64,000 nt of DNA, taken from Candidatus Oscillochloris fontis (GTDB lineage Bacteria > Chloroflexota > Chloroflexia > Chloroflexales > Chloroflexaceae). The DNA lies in the NCBI RefSeq assembly GCF_004138135.1, contig NZ_RYFD01000003.1:1-64000 (forward strand). Reading direction: 5' to 3'. Numbering within the stretch: position 1 is the stretch's first letter; every line of letters starts with the position of its first letter. This document shows positions 18,301-26,066 of the stretch, piece after piece. The notes beneath the pieces are model-generated. The model was not told the origin of the DNA and searched no databases. It worked only from the letters and a program-made list of their open reading frames with translations. The translations under genes and the position numbers were made by a program.

Positions 18301-19163
18301 TCTCTGGCCATACCGATATTGTCAAACAGGCGGTCTTTAGTCCAGATGAGACGAGAATTCTCACCGCTTCGGAGGATGGAACCGCACGGCTGTGGGATAT
18401 TGATGGCCAACTCCTCATTACTCTTGCAGAACACACTGCTACTGTCACCAGCGCCGTCTTTAGCCCCGATGGGACACGTATTCTGACAGCATCAAGAGAT
18501 CAGACAGCTCGCCTGTGGGACGCCAACGGGCAAACCATCGCCACTCTCGCTGATCATACAGACGATGTTACTAGCGCAGTGTTTAGTCCTAATGGCAGCC
18601 GCATTCTCACCGCCTCGTTTGATAACACTGCCCGCCTGTGGGACGCCAACGGAAAACTAATTGCCATCCTCGCTGATCATACGGGTTGGGTCACCAGCGC
18701 AATCTTCAGCCCCGATGGGACGCATATCCTCACTGCCTCAGATGATAACACCGCCCGCCTCTGGGATAGTAATGGAGAGTTAATCACCATCCTCTCTGGA
18801 CATACAAGCGATGTTACCAGCGCAGTCTTCAGCCCCGATGGGACGCATATCCTGACGGCATCAAGAGATCTGACAGCACGCCTGTGGGATGCCAACGGGC
18901 AACCGCTTACCACGTTCACTGGCCATACAGGCCCTATCTGGAGCGCAGTCTTTAGTCCCGATGGTTCACGCATCCTCACCGCCTCAGCGGACGGGACGGC
19001 ACGGCAATACCTAGTAACAAGTGAAGATCTGCGGCGTGCCGCAGCGTGTCGGGTGGGTCGCGGGTTGACCGAGGAGGAGATCGTGCTCTTCCAAGTGCCT
19101 ACGCCACTGGCTTTCGACTTTGCGCAGCGCGAGTGCCCACCAGTCTACTCGTGGCAGCGGTAG
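15372..19163 (+). CDS. nSTAND ATPase with one membrane helix and 15 WD40 repeats
   Basis: 1263 residues. An N-terminal helical domain (about 10-75; LTALRTAHVDLLKRH...IDYWTTSLYRAG) looks like an effector-associated adaptor domain. The nSTAND NTPase follows: CPYMGLDAF and FFGR, Walker A GPSGSGKSS (143-151), Walker B LLLVIDQFEE (about 202-211), and a winged-helix part to about 480 (QIEIAHEALVRNW). One membrane helix lies at about 519-541, then a short coiled segment. Fifteen WD40 repeats of 41 residues (one of 40) begin at residue 611, with consensus AVFSPDGTRILTAS..TARLWD. A 46-residue tail has two Cys. STAND proteins are ligand-triggered oligomerising switches; here the WD40 propeller(s) would sense and the ATPase would activate the adjoining CHAT protease. 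The coupling is seen; the function is inferred. Confidence 0.93.
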   Translation: MSAKPSTTEPFTSLTALRTAHVDLLKRHRANGETPELLTAVGEFLERSRSTGAILAEDEERWTAQSLIDYWTTSLYRAGNPTPNYVLVEFDPDQAPALPDSVCPYMGLDAFEKDHAPLFFGRHRVIADLVEKLREQRLVAIVGPSGSGKSSLVRAGLLPKLLEDAIPGSANWQILPPMVPGSDPKAALDRTLALSVDADTPLLLVIDQFEEIFTLCTNEDDRQIFLNHLLTLSTQTTPPHRVVLTMRSDFENSITRAATLEALYQDGKVVLPPMTASDLREAIERPAEQVGLKFEAGLVDALLGDILGEPAALPLLQYSLLKLWEARERNRVTLNAYKHVGGGRLALARGADAVYNSLIPEDQVAAKRILLRLVRLGEGLEVTSNRIQRTDLDRGGEDPGRIERVVQKLVAARLLRLSAGENPEDTQIEIAHEALVRNWATFIEWLEDERHDLRQRQRLRSAAEQWHHMGQDASALLSGRLLEQAQHYTDLNPQECAFVDAGVAAEEAKVRREARTNRLIRILLVVTSIASVIAIMFAVQVNLARADVEQQRKIVDIQRLAFAAQIQSRENPEVGVLLAYEANVGNDNPITNQALREAISAISWQPTPLLGHTNWVNSAVFSPDGSRILTTSWDNTARLWDHSGQLLVTFSGHTEGVNYAVFSPDGKHILTASVDGTARLWDVSGQHLVTLSGHTDSVTHAIFSPDGTRILTASLDTTARLWDLNGELLATLSEHTELVSSIAFSPDGTRILTASWDDTARLWDTNGQHLATLSGHRIGVMSAVFSPDGTRILTASWDGTARLWDTNGQHLVTLSGHTNPLSSAVFSPDGTRILTASEDGTARLWDTDGQLITILSGHTDSVTSTTFSPDGRHILTASRDTTARLWNETDQPLATLTGHTGAVNDAIYSPDGQSIFTVSNDTTARLWDAHGIPLVLLKHEGAVYKPIFNADGTRILTASFDKTARLWDTNGQLLATLSGHTDIVKQAVFSPDETRILTASEDGTARLWDIDGQLLITLAEHTATVTSAVFSPDGTRILTASRDQTARLWDANGQTIATLADHTDDVTSAVFSPNGSRILTASFDNTARLWDANGKLIAILADHTGWVTSAIFSPDGTHILTASDDNTARLWDSNGELITILSGHTSDVTSAVFSPDGTHILTASRDLTARLWDANGQPLTTFTGHTGPIWSAVFSPDGSRILTASADGTARQYLVTSEDLRRAAACRVGRGLTEEEIVLFQVPTPLAFDFAQRECPPVYSWQR
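17202..19043 (+). repeat. tandem 123-bp repeats encoding WD40 units (15 copies)
   Basis: Fifteen in-frame units of 123 bp (unit 9 is 120 bp), nearly identical at both protein and DNA level; phrases such as TTCAGCCCCGATGG and CTCACCGCCTC recur unit after unit. Variation concentrates at the start of each blade (after GHT) and just before TARLWD. This suggests recent amplification and a rapidly changing sensing surface. Confidence 0.95.
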
Positions 19164-19260
19164 TGGCATCTTTCTGGATACTGCTATCGCATTGTGTAGC
19201 GGCAGATGGCCTTACCCCTTAGACAATTCGTATGGTATTATCTCTGCACATATCACCAAC

Positions 19261-19334
19261 GTAGGGGCGAAGCAGCGCCCTCCAACCTAGTTTGTGTTCC
19301 CCTGCTATGATAGAGGGCGCTACTTCGCCCCTAC
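19261..19334. repeat. family B dispersed repeat, copy I
   Basis: 74 bp bounded by GTAGGGGCGAAGCAGCGCCC and its inverted partner ending TACTTCGCCCCTAC, around an asymmetric core (TTTGTGTTCCCCTGC). Related copies lie at 23142, 32132 and 59786. It is non-coding and lies between the STAND gene and the M20 gene. Confidence 0.8.
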
Positions 19335-19358
19335 AGGGTTCCGTAGAAGGATCTTCCT

Positions 19359-20543
19359 ATGCTCCAAGCTGCTCACCTCCTCCAGCATGAACTGATCCGC
19401 CTACGGCGCGATATTCATGCCCACCCCGAACTGAGTTTTACTGAGACCCGTACTGCGGCACTCGTCGCCGAGACGCTGTTGGAGATCGGAGGCTTACGGG
19501 TGCGCACGGGTGTCGGGCGCACCGGGGTGGTGGCGGATCTGGGTGATGATGCGGGGCCAACGATTGCCATCCGCGCCGATATGGACGCGCTGCCGATCCT
19601 GGAGGCGGTGGAGCAGCCCTATGCCTCGACCATCCCTGGGGTGATGCACGCCTGCGGCCATGACGCGCATACCGCCATCCTGCTCGGTACCGCCCACCTG
19701 CTGCGTGAACGCTTTGCCGTGGAGGGGCTGCGCGGGCGGGTGCGCTTCCTCTTTCAGCCCTCCGAGGAGGCGTGGGATGCCGAAGGGAAGAGCGGTGCCC
19801 CGCGTATGATTGACGATGGCGCACTCGAAGGGGTTGATGCGGTCATTGCGCTGCATGTGGATTCGATGCTCCCACTGGGCCAGGTGACGATCCGTTCGGG
19901 TTGGAATACCGCCGCCGTGGATGACTTTGCGGGAGTGTTGGTAGGAACGGGTGGCCATGGTGCCGCCCCCCACGAGGGTAACGATACGGTACAGATGTTG
20001 GCGGCGGTGATCAATGCGCTCTACTGTATCAAGTCACGTCGCATTGACCCGGTACAGCCAGGGGTCTTGAGTATCGGAATGGTTCACGGCGGCAATGCCA
20101 CCAACGTCATCCCGGCGGAGATGGCGCTTGCCGGGACGTTGCGTAGCTACAGTGAGGATGTGCGCAACCGGCTGGCAGCCGAGGTGGAACGCGCCTTCGG
20201 GGTTGCCCGCGCTTTGGGCGGCGAGTATCGCCTGACGATTACCCGTGGTTATCCGGCAGGTTGGAACGACCCCAAGGTCGCCGGGTGGATCGAAGCGGTC
20301 TGCCGTGATATGCTGGGCGAAGCGGCGTTTGATCGCTCACCCGCCGGGCTAGGTGCCGAGGACTTCGCCTATATGTGCCAGCAAGCCCCTGGTGCGATGT
20401 TCATGCTGGGGGCCGCGATCAATGATGGGGTGGCACGTGCCCATCATACCCCGATCTTTGATGTTGATGAGCGTTGCTTGCCGCTAGGTGCCGCGCTGCT
20501 TGCTGAGACTGCGTTGCGTTTTCTGCGTGGCGATCTGAAGTAG
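19359..20543 (+). CDS. M20-family amidohydrolase (hippurate / N-acyl-amino-acid hydrolase type)
   Basis: 394 residues; AGAAGGATC upstream of the ATG is the likely ribosome binding site. M20D motifs are clear: HPELSFTETRTA at the N terminus, MDALPI, HACGHDAHTAILLG (metal ligands), FQPSEE with the catalytic Glu pair, the dimerisation domain opening GGHGAAPHEGNDTVQ, and a C-terminal AHHTPIFDVDE with the last metal His. Such enzymes split acyl-amino acids (hippurate, N-acetyl or indole-acetyl conjugates) using two metal ions. The exact substrate cannot be read from sequence. It may be cotranscribed with the phosphatase 21 bases downstream. Confidence 0.92.
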   Translation: MLQAAHLLQHELIRLRRDIHAHPELSFTETRTAALVAETLLEIGGLRVRTGVGRTGVVADLGDDAGPTIAIRADMDALPILEAVEQPYASTIPGVMHACGHDAHTAILLGTAHLLRERFAVEGLRGRVRFLFQPSEEAWDAEGKSGAPRMIDDGALEGVDAVIALHVDSMLPLGQVTIRSGWNTAAVDDFAGVLVGTGGHGAAPHEGNDTVQMLAAVINALYCIKSRRIDPVQPGVLSIGMVHGGNATNVIPAEMALAGTLRSYSEDVRNRLAAEVERAFGVARALGGEYRLTITRGYPAGWNDPKVAGWIEAVCRDMLGEAAFDRSPAGLGAEDFAYMCQQAPGAMFMLGAAINDGVARAHHTPIFDVDERCLPLGAALLAETALRFLRGDLK

Positions 20544-20564
20544 ACATGACACACGGGAGGATGA

Positions 20565-21044
20565 ATGTCTGCGCCTACTCCTATTACGGTGCTCTTTGTC
20601 TGTATGGGCAATATTTGTCGCTCCCCCATGGCCGAGGCGGTCTTTCGGCATCTGGTGCAGGAAGCGGGCTTAACCGAACAGATCGTGATCGATTCGGCGG
20701 GGACGGGTGGCTGGCACGCGGGCGAACCTCCCCACCAGGGCACACTGGCGGTTCTGCAACGCCATGGGATTAGTGCCGATGGTCAGGTGGCGCGCCAGAT
20801 CACCAAGGCCGATTTTGGCAACTTCACCTATATTGTGGCCATGGATGCCGATAATCTGCGCGACCTGCGGATGCATGATCCCAGAGGCTGTCGGACGCGC
20901 CTGTTGCTCGATTATGCGCCGACGACTCGTACCCGCGAAGTTCCCGACCCCTACTACAATGGGCGTTTCGATGAGGTGTATGCGCTGGTCACTGCGGGGT
21001 GCCAGGGATTGTTGGCCGAAATACGCCGGGAGCATGGACTCTGA
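20565..21044 (+). CDS. low-molecular-weight protein-tyrosine-phosphatase-like enzyme
   Basis: 159 residues, the normal length. ACGGGAGGATGA precedes the ATG. The P-loop CMGNICRS (C13 nucleophile, R19) and the general-acid DPYYNG loop near the C terminus are intact. Its TGA shares one base with the ATG of the fructosamine-kinase gene (TGATG), so the two are translationally coupled. In mammals LMW-PTP-A dephosphorylates ribulosamine 5-phosphates on proteins, and bacterial FN3K relatives often neighbour such phosphatases. The likely job here is therefore protein deglycation, not tyrosine signalling (inference). Confidence 0.94.
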   Translation: MSAPTPITVLFVCMGNICRSPMAEAVFRHLVQEAGLTEQIVIDSAGTGGWHAGEPPHQGTLAVLQRHGISADGQVARQITKADFGNFTYIVAMDADNLRDLRMHDPRGCRTRLLLDYAPTTRTREVPDPYYNGRFDEVYALVTAGCQGLLAEIRREHGL

Positions 21045-21925
21045 TGGGGCTGCCAGTTACCCTGCGCAGCCAGATCGAGGCCATCCTGGCGTGTCCAATA
21101 AGCGAGATTGAACCCCTTGGCCAGAGTTTCGGCTCGCGCTTGATGCGCCTGAGCACCCCCCAGGGTCGCTTTGCGCTCAAGTGGGCCAGCCACCCGCTGC
21201 CCAATGCGATGTCCGCCGAAGCTCAAGGGCTGCGCACGTTGGCTCAAGCGGCGGCACTGGCCATTCCTGACGTGATCTGTGTGGTTGATCCGGCCCCACC
21301 CGATGGCTATGCCTTCCTGCTCACACGTTGGCTTGATAGCGCTGGTGCGCGTGTGGACATGGCCGCGTTGGGTGAGCAGTTGGCGCTGCTTCATCGCACC
21401 AGTGCCCGCGCCTATGGCCTTGATCACGATAACTATATTGGTGGTAATCCCCAATATAACGCTTGGATGGATGCATGGCCGCGTTTTTTTGTTGAACGCC
21501 GACTCCAGCCCCAAATCGAACTCGCTGCTCAACAGGGCTACCTCCCCATGAGCCGCCACCACAAGCTGGATCGTCTTCTGGCTCGGATTGAGGATCTGCT
21601 CACCGATGTTGACCGTCAACCCGCGCTCCTGCACGGCGATCTGTGGGGTGGCAATGTCATCCCGGCAGATCCGCAGGGCCGCCCCGGCCTCATCGATCCG
21701 GCGGTTTATTATGGCGACCGCGAAGCCGAATTGGCCTTCACCGAACTCTTTGGTGGCTTTGGCCCTGTCTTCTACCAAGCCTACCAGCGCACATGGCCTT
21801 TGCCATCTGGCTATGCTGAACGCCGTGACCTCTACAACCTCTACCACCTTCTCAATCACCTCAACCTCTTTGGCACTGGCTATGCCTTTCAGGTCGATCA
21901 GATTATCCAGCGCTATGCCGGGTAG
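21044..21925 (+). CDS. fructosamine/ribulosamine 3-kinase family protein
   Basis: 293 residues from the ATG at 21044. The FN3K family resembles aminoglycoside phosphotransferases: the glycine-loop region is LGQSFGSRLMRL, LLTRWLDS marks the hinge, LLHGDLWGGNVI is the catalytic loop, and LIDPAVYYGDREAELAF is the metal-binding Asp segment. The enzyme phosphorylates ketosamines on glycated proteins so that the sugar is lost. It pairs with the overlapping LMW phosphatase, which could generate its ribulosamine substrate. Confidence 0.93.
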   Translation: MGLPVTLRSQIEAILACPISEIEPLGQSFGSRLMRLSTPQGRFALKWASHPLPNAMSAEAQGLRTLAQAAALAIPDVICVVDPAPPDGYAFLLTRWLDSAGARVDMAALGEQLALLHRTSARAYGLDHDNYIGGNPQYNAWMDAWPRFFVERRLQPQIELAAQQGYLPMSRHHKLDRLLARIEDLLTDVDRQPALLHGDLWGGNVIPADPQGRPGLIDPAVYYGDREAELAFTELFGGFGPVFYQAYQRTWPLPSGYAERRDLYNLYHLLNHLNLFGTGYAFQVDQIIQRYAG

Positions 21926-21939
21926 TACCAGGAGATAGG

Positions 21940-23145
21940 ATGCTACCATCGGACTTCGCGACTGAAAGAGCACCCATGAGACTATCGGATAACCATGAGC
22001 GCATGACCCGGCTGCGGATGGGGCGTACCGACCTGCTCTTTGCAAGCCCACCCGGTCTACCCGAACTCCCGGCGGGAAATGAGGTGATGGCGCTGTGTGC
22101 AGGGTTACTTGCCCCCGCTGCCGATGAGCGAATCCTGCTGCTCGGCTGTAACCACGGTGCGTTGGGGGTTGTATTGGCTCGATCTGCCTGTCATGGCCAG
22201 GTCATTCTGAGTGACCCCAACCTGATCGCGCTTCAGGCGGCCCAACGCACGCTTGAGATCAACCACATCCCCAATGCGGCGGTCAATGTGGAAACCAGCC
22301 TGTTGCCGAGCTTGGCTGGGCAGTTAGATCGGGTGATTATTCTGGCTCCACAGAGCCGCGCCCTTGCCCGCCGCTGGTTGGTTGAGACGTTGGCTCTTTT
22401 ACGCCCCGGCGGAACCCTGAATATTGCCGGAGCCAACCGGGGCGGTATCCAGAGCCAAATGAATGATGCGAGTAGCCTGTTTGGCCCGCTTATTCCCTTG
22501 GGGATCGGTAAAGGTTGTCGGGTATGTCAGGCGCAACGCCCCGCCCAACCGCCGCCGCCTCCCGACTGGGCGCACCAGGAGGGTATTGCGGTGGGAACCT
22601 GGCATACCTTCGTGGCGAACCTTCCTACTGGTCTACGAACACTCCATAGCCTGCCTGGGGTCTTTAGTTACGAACACCTTGATCCCGGCACCGATCTCCT
22701 CTTGCGTAGCCTACCGCTGCCACCCGGAGGCCGCGTGCTGGATGTCGGCTGTGGCTATGGGCCAATCGGGTTAGCCGCCGCTGCGGCCGGGGCCGCATGG
22801 GTGGATATGATTGATGTCAATATGCTCGCCGTCGCTGCGGCGCGCTTCAATGCCCAACGCTACAAGCTCAAAGGGGCGGTCTTCGCTGCTGATGGTCTGG
22901 ATGTTGTGGCTGAACGTACCTACGATTTAATCCTCAGCAATCCCCCCTTCCATAGCGGAAGTAAGATTGATACTAGCGCCACTGCGGCGATGATGGCGCA
23001 TAGCCGGAGCCTCTTACAGCCCAATAGACGTTTGGCGCTGGTAGCGAATCGCTTTCTGCCCTATGAGCATATGCTGGAAAACTCCTTCTCACGGGTGACG
23101 CGGCTGGCAGAGGATCGCAGCTATCAGGTATTTGTCTGTCAGTAG
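21940..23145 (+). CDS. RsmC/RlmG-type rRNA (guanine-N2) methyltransferase
   Basis: 401 residues; AGGAG lies 5 bases before the ATG, and an in-frame ATG at 21976 is an alternative. Two Rossmann-like halves are seen. The N-terminal half keeps a degenerate SAM-site (ILLLGCNHGALGVVLA) and lacks the NPPF motif. The C-terminal half has the active SAM motif VLDVGCGYGPIGLAAA and the N-(D/P)PP motif LILSNPPFHSG. This doubled architecture is that of RsmC/RlmG enzymes that methylate rRNA guanines. The length is a little above the E. coli proteins. The TAG stop lies inside a family B repeat. Confidence 0.9.
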   Translation: MLPSDFATERAPMRLSDNHERMTRLRMGRTDLLFASPPGLPELPAGNEVMALCAGLLAPAADERILLLGCNHGALGVVLARSACHGQVILSDPNLIALQAAQRTLEINHIPNAAVNVETSLLPSLAGQLDRVIILAPQSRALARRWLVETLALLRPGGTLNIAGANRGGIQSQMNDASSLFGPLIPLGIGKGCRVCQAQRPAQPPPPPDWAHQEGIAVGTWHTFVANLPTGLRTLHSLPGVFSYEHLDPGTDLLLRSLPLPPGGRVLDVGCGYGPIGLAAAAAGAAWVDMIDVNMLAVAAARFNAQRYKLKGAVFAADGLDVVAERTYDLILSNPPFHSGSKIDTSATAAMMAHSRSLLQPNRRLALVANRFLPYEHMLENSFSRVTRLAEDRSYQVFVCQ

Positions 23146-23190
23146 GGGCAAAGCATCGCCTCGCAGTCCAGCTAGATGCTTCGCCCCTAC
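23142..23190. repeat. family B dispersed repeat, copy II (short)
   Basis: 49 bp with GTAGGGGCAAAGCATCGCC at the left and GATGCTTCGCCCCTAC at the right, lacking the longer internal core. The first TAG is the stop codon of the methyltransferase gene. Confidence 0.75.
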
Positions 23191-23223
23191 AAGATGAATG
23201 GATCGTTGTCACCCAAGACCCAT

Positions 23224-23664
23224 TCATGCCTCACGCCAAAAAATATAGTGCGGCCCGGTGCCGGGAGACATAAACTCTTCCCCATAGACCGCAAAGCCCT
23301 GAGCGGTGTAAAATGACATGGCGGAACTGCGCCCATTGCACCAAATCACCTCACCACCATGCTGGTGTACGTGGGCCACACAGGCCGCAACTAAGGCCGC
23401 TCCATACCCTTGGCGCTGTACTTCGCGCAGCGTGGCCATACCCCGTAAACGCCATCCAGGCCGTTGCGGAGCTGCTGGACATGCCTCCGGGCTGATGCTG
23501 GCAATCCCTACTAGCCGATCATCCTGAAAGGCTCCCACATGCAACGCCAGCGGATGATCGTCACCCGGATAGACCAACTCCGCAAGGCGCATAAAGGGTC
23601 GCAAGACCCGCTGACGCAACGGGCGTGTCTGGGCCGCACTGATCGGGCGAATGTCGTGCTGCAT
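23224..23664 (-). CDS. GNAT-family N-acetyltransferase
   Basis: 146 residues from the ATG at 23664, chosen because GGAGGAG stands 6 bases upstream; an earlier in-frame start would add a Ser/Arg-rich peptide. The core GNAT motif A is visible as MATLREVQRQGYGAALVAACVAHV (the pyrophosphate-binding R-x-x-G-x-G/A is QRQGYGAAL), followed by IWCNGRSSAMSFYTAQGF, the motif B arm. The substrate is unknown. The gene is divergent from the CCA-adding enzyme. Confidence 0.92.
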   Translation of the reverse strand: MQHDIRPISAAQTRPLRQRVLRPFMRLAELVYPGDDHPLALHVGAFQDDRLVGIASISPEACPAAPQRPGWRLRGMATLREVQRQGYGAALVAACVAHVHQHGGEVIWCNGRSSAMSFYTAQGFAVYGEEFMSPGTGPHYIFWREA

Positions 23665-23728
23665 ACTCCTCCGGGTGGTGCTACCGCTTCGCTCTCTCAC
23701 TATTATTATAGATCATTGAGATATACAT

Positions 23729-25294
23729 ATGATACCTCCAACCCTATTGCCCGTCCTCACCTATCTGGCCGATTTCTTTGCCCATCACCACGTACCGGTC
23801 TGGATGATTGGGGGCACGAGCCGTGATCTGATACGCGGCGTGGTTCCTACCGACGTCGATCTGGTGGTTGATGGGGATGGTATGGCACTTGCACGCACCC
23901 TCGCCGACCGGCTCGATGGCAGTTTTGTGCCCCTCGATGGCGAACACTGCACCGGGCGCACGGTCTTGCCCGCTCGTGCGAACACGCCGACTCTCTACCT
24001 CGACATTGCCCGTCTGCGTGCCCCTAGTATTGATGGTGATCTGCGGCTGCGTGACTTCAGCATCAATGCGATGGCGCTGCCACTCACCCCACACCTACTT
24101 GCTCTGTGGGCCGAACCTGACGGAGCCAACCAACTCCATACGGCCTTGCTCGATCCAACTGGTGGTTTGGCCGATCTGTATGCTGGGACCCTGCGCGCTA
24201 CTGGCCCGGCCAGCATGGCCGATGACCCGTTGCGCACGCTGCGTGCCCCGCGCTTTGCCGCGACGCTCAACCTTAGCCCCGCCCCAGAATTGGCCGCGCA
24301 GATCCGCGCTGCTGCGCCGGGGTTGGCGCGCATAGCTGGCGAACGCCTGCGCGATGAACTGTTCAAGCTGCTTGAGACACCGAGTAGCGCAGTCTGGATC
24401 GAGTACCTTGATGCATGTGGTGCGCTCACCATCCTCTTTCCCGAACTTGAAGCCGCTCGCACCTGTACGCAGCCCCGCATTCACTTCTTGCCTGTGCTGG
24501 CCCATATGCTCGAAACAGTTACCAGTTTGGAGTGGATCATCCAGGGCTTACCGCTCGCCTCCAACCTGCGCCCTCCCTTTGCCCCACGCCTGCCGGTGGC
24601 CGTGCAGACCTACCCGCACCTCAGCCGCGCCATGCCCTACGCCGATGAGTATGCGCGCCTGCTCGGTGAGATGCGCAGCAATGGGCGGCGGCGTCTGGCC
24701 CTGCTCAAACTCGCCACCCTCATCCACGATAACGCCAAACCGCAGACCAAGCAGGTCAACCCCGACGGCAAGGTGAGTTTCTACGGGCATCAGGAGCTTG
24801 GGGCTGAGGTTGCCACCCAGATCGCCAAACGGCTGCGCATGAGCCGCCAGGATAGTGCCTACATCAGTCTGATCGTGCGCGAACACATGCGTCCCGGCCA
24901 GTTACGCGCCGGTGAGGTTTTGACCCCACGCGCCGTGGTGCGTTTCTTCCGCGACACCGGCGATGCGGGGCCGGATGTTCTATTGCACGAACTTGCTGAC
25001 CATATGGCGACGCGGGGGCCAAACCTGCAACCGGAGCATTGGGAGATCCATCGCACGTGGATCAGGGAGCTTTTGGATGTCCACTGGGGTGTTCCTGTGG
25101 AGCACCGCCAACCACTAGTGCGTGGGGACGATCTGATCCGCGAGTTGAAGATTGCCCCTGGCCCAGAGATTGGGCGGTTGCTACGGGGTATTGGGGAGGC
25201 GCAGGCCAGTGGAGAGATCAGCAGCTATGCCGAGGCGATTGCACTTGCCCAGCGTATGCTGAATGAACCAGAAGAATCGACAAAGCCCGCCTAG
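23729..25294 (+). CDS. cca: CCA-adding / tRNA nucleotidyltransferase with HD domain
   Basis: 521 residues. The head has the polymerase-beta nucleotidyltransferase signature WMIGGTSRDLIRG followed by DVDLVV (the catalytic DxD), then RDFSINAMA, DPTGGLADL and DDPLRTLRA neck motifs. The C-terminal half holds an HD-type region (LATLIHDNAKP and EHMRPGQ). It repairs or completes the tRNA 3' end. The three tRNAs in this window already encode CCA, so here it would act mainly in repair or on other tRNAs. The RBS is weak. The TAG stop sits in the loop of the terminator hairpin. Confidence 0.93.
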   Translation: MIPPTLLPVLTYLADFFAHHHVPVWMIGGTSRDLIRGVVPTDVDLVVDGDGMALARTLADRLDGSFVPLDGEHCTGRTVLPARANTPTLYLDIARLRAPSIDGDLRLRDFSINAMALPLTPHLLALWAEPDGANQLHTALLDPTGGLADLYAGTLRATGPASMADDPLRTLRAPRFAATLNLSPAPELAAQIRAAAPGLARIAGERLRDELFKLLETPSSAVWIEYLDACGALTILFPELEAARTCTQPRIHFLPVLAHMLETVTSLEWIIQGLPLASNLRPPFAPRLPVAVQTYPHLSRAMPYADEYARLLGEMRSNGRRRLALLKLATLIHDNAKPQTKQVNPDGKVSFYGHQELGAEVATQIAKRLRMSRQDSAYISLIVREHMRPGQLRAGEVLTPRAVVRFFRDTGDAGPDVLLHELADHMATRGPNLQPEHWEIHRTWIRELLDVHWGVPVEHRQPLVRGDDLIRELKIAPGPEIGRLLRGIGEAQASGEISSYAEAIALAQRMLNEPEESTKPA

Positions 25295-25305
25295 GCGGGC
25301 TTTGT
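25280..25305 (+). terminator. terminator hairpin overlapping the cca stop codon
   Basis: An 11-bp perfect stem (ACAAAGCCCGC with GCGGGCTTTGT) around a CTAG loop. The stop codon TAG of the preceding gene is inside that loop. Confidence 0.75.
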
Positions 25306-25339
25306 ACCATCGAGGCAGGTGCTTCAGCCCTACGGCGTG

Positions 25340-25723
25340 CTACCGCAATACATCACGCACAATCTGTTCGAGGCGATCTAGGGGAAAGGGCTTGGGGAGG
25401 TAGTAATCAACGCGCTGCTCACGCGCCCGCTTCTCAAGCTCCGGCGTTGCATAGGCGGTAATCATCACCACACGGGTATCAGGTGACGTCTCTTTAATTG
25501 CCGCTGCGAGTTGAAGGCCATTCATGCCCGGCATATTATAGTCCGTGATCACCAGTGGAACCGGGCGCAGGGCGATTTGGGCAAGTGCCTCGGCACCACC
25601 ATTCACCGTGACAATATCGTAACCGCCCGTCAGATCACGCATCAGACGATGCAGGATTATCAGGATGTCCGGCTCGTCTTCCACCAGAACAATGGCCGGA
25701 TTGCGTCCAGAAACATCGGGCAT
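25340..25723 (-). CDS. single-domain (CheY-like) response regulator
   Basis: 127 residues, a stand-alone receiver domain with acidic pocket ED (15-16), phospho-acceptor D61 (LVITDYNMPG), switch Thr in VVMITAY and K111 (YYLPKPF). There is no output domain and no adjoining kinase, so it probably acts by protein-protein contact or in a phosphorelay. It is convergent with cca. Confidence 0.93.
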   Translation of the reverse strand: MPDVSGRNPAIVLVEDEPDILIILHRLMRDLTGGYDIVTVNGGAEALAQIALRPVPLVITDYNMPGMNGLQLAAAIKETSPDTRVVMITAYATPELEKRAREQRVDYYLPKPFPLDRLEQIVRDVLR

Positions 25724-25930
25724 AGGATTGCTCCTCGATCCCCTTTACCAAAATGGGTAACGGAACAACTGGCGGAAACACCATCCCCTTAAAAAGGGGT
25801 AGTTCTATAAACGTCAGATTGTTATCCGATTGACACATAGTAGGAAGACTACTTGCCGTGTCGCGGAATACCCGTGACGGCAATTGTAACATACAGCGAT
25901 GTGAGGAGCAAGAAGATCTTTTTTGGTGCC

Positions 25931-26066
25931 AGGGCATGTGCAAAGTCACCTCCGGTGGGGGTGCAGGGGCGGCTGTGCAGCCCCAAGGACTTTGCACATG
26001 CCCTGTTTTTGGTGCTGTTTGGCGGCTGCGCCGCCAAACAGCACCAAAAACAGGGGTTTGGGGCGC
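25931..26066. repeat. family A hairpin repeat, copy A1 (most complete)
   Basis: Two consecutive long hairpins. The first is a 17-bp perfect stem AGGGCATGTGCAAAGTC (25931-25947 with 25988-26004). The second is a stem of about 25 bp, ending in TTTGGCGGC with a TGC loop (26002-26054). A TTTGGGGCG tail follows. This is most of what the 367-base gap 25724-26090 holds; the rest is the promoter region of the response regulator, with no confident boxes. Confidence 0.85.

Noticed and set aside
17202-19043. Regular 123-bp direct repeats resembling a CRISPR or satellite array
   Set aside because: The repeats are in frame, have no unique spacers, and encode WD40 units of the STAND protein.
13306-19163. 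Interpretation as a CRISPR-linked (gRAMP/Craspase) CHAT system
   Set aside because: No Cas genes or CRISPR array are in the window and the partner is a STAND ATPase, not a TPR-CHAT bound to an effector nuclease.
21060-22051. Long minus-strand open frame across the fructosamine-kinase gene
   Set aside because: The kinase gene carries the conserved catalytic motifs on the plus strand and the opposite frame crosses two gene boundaries.
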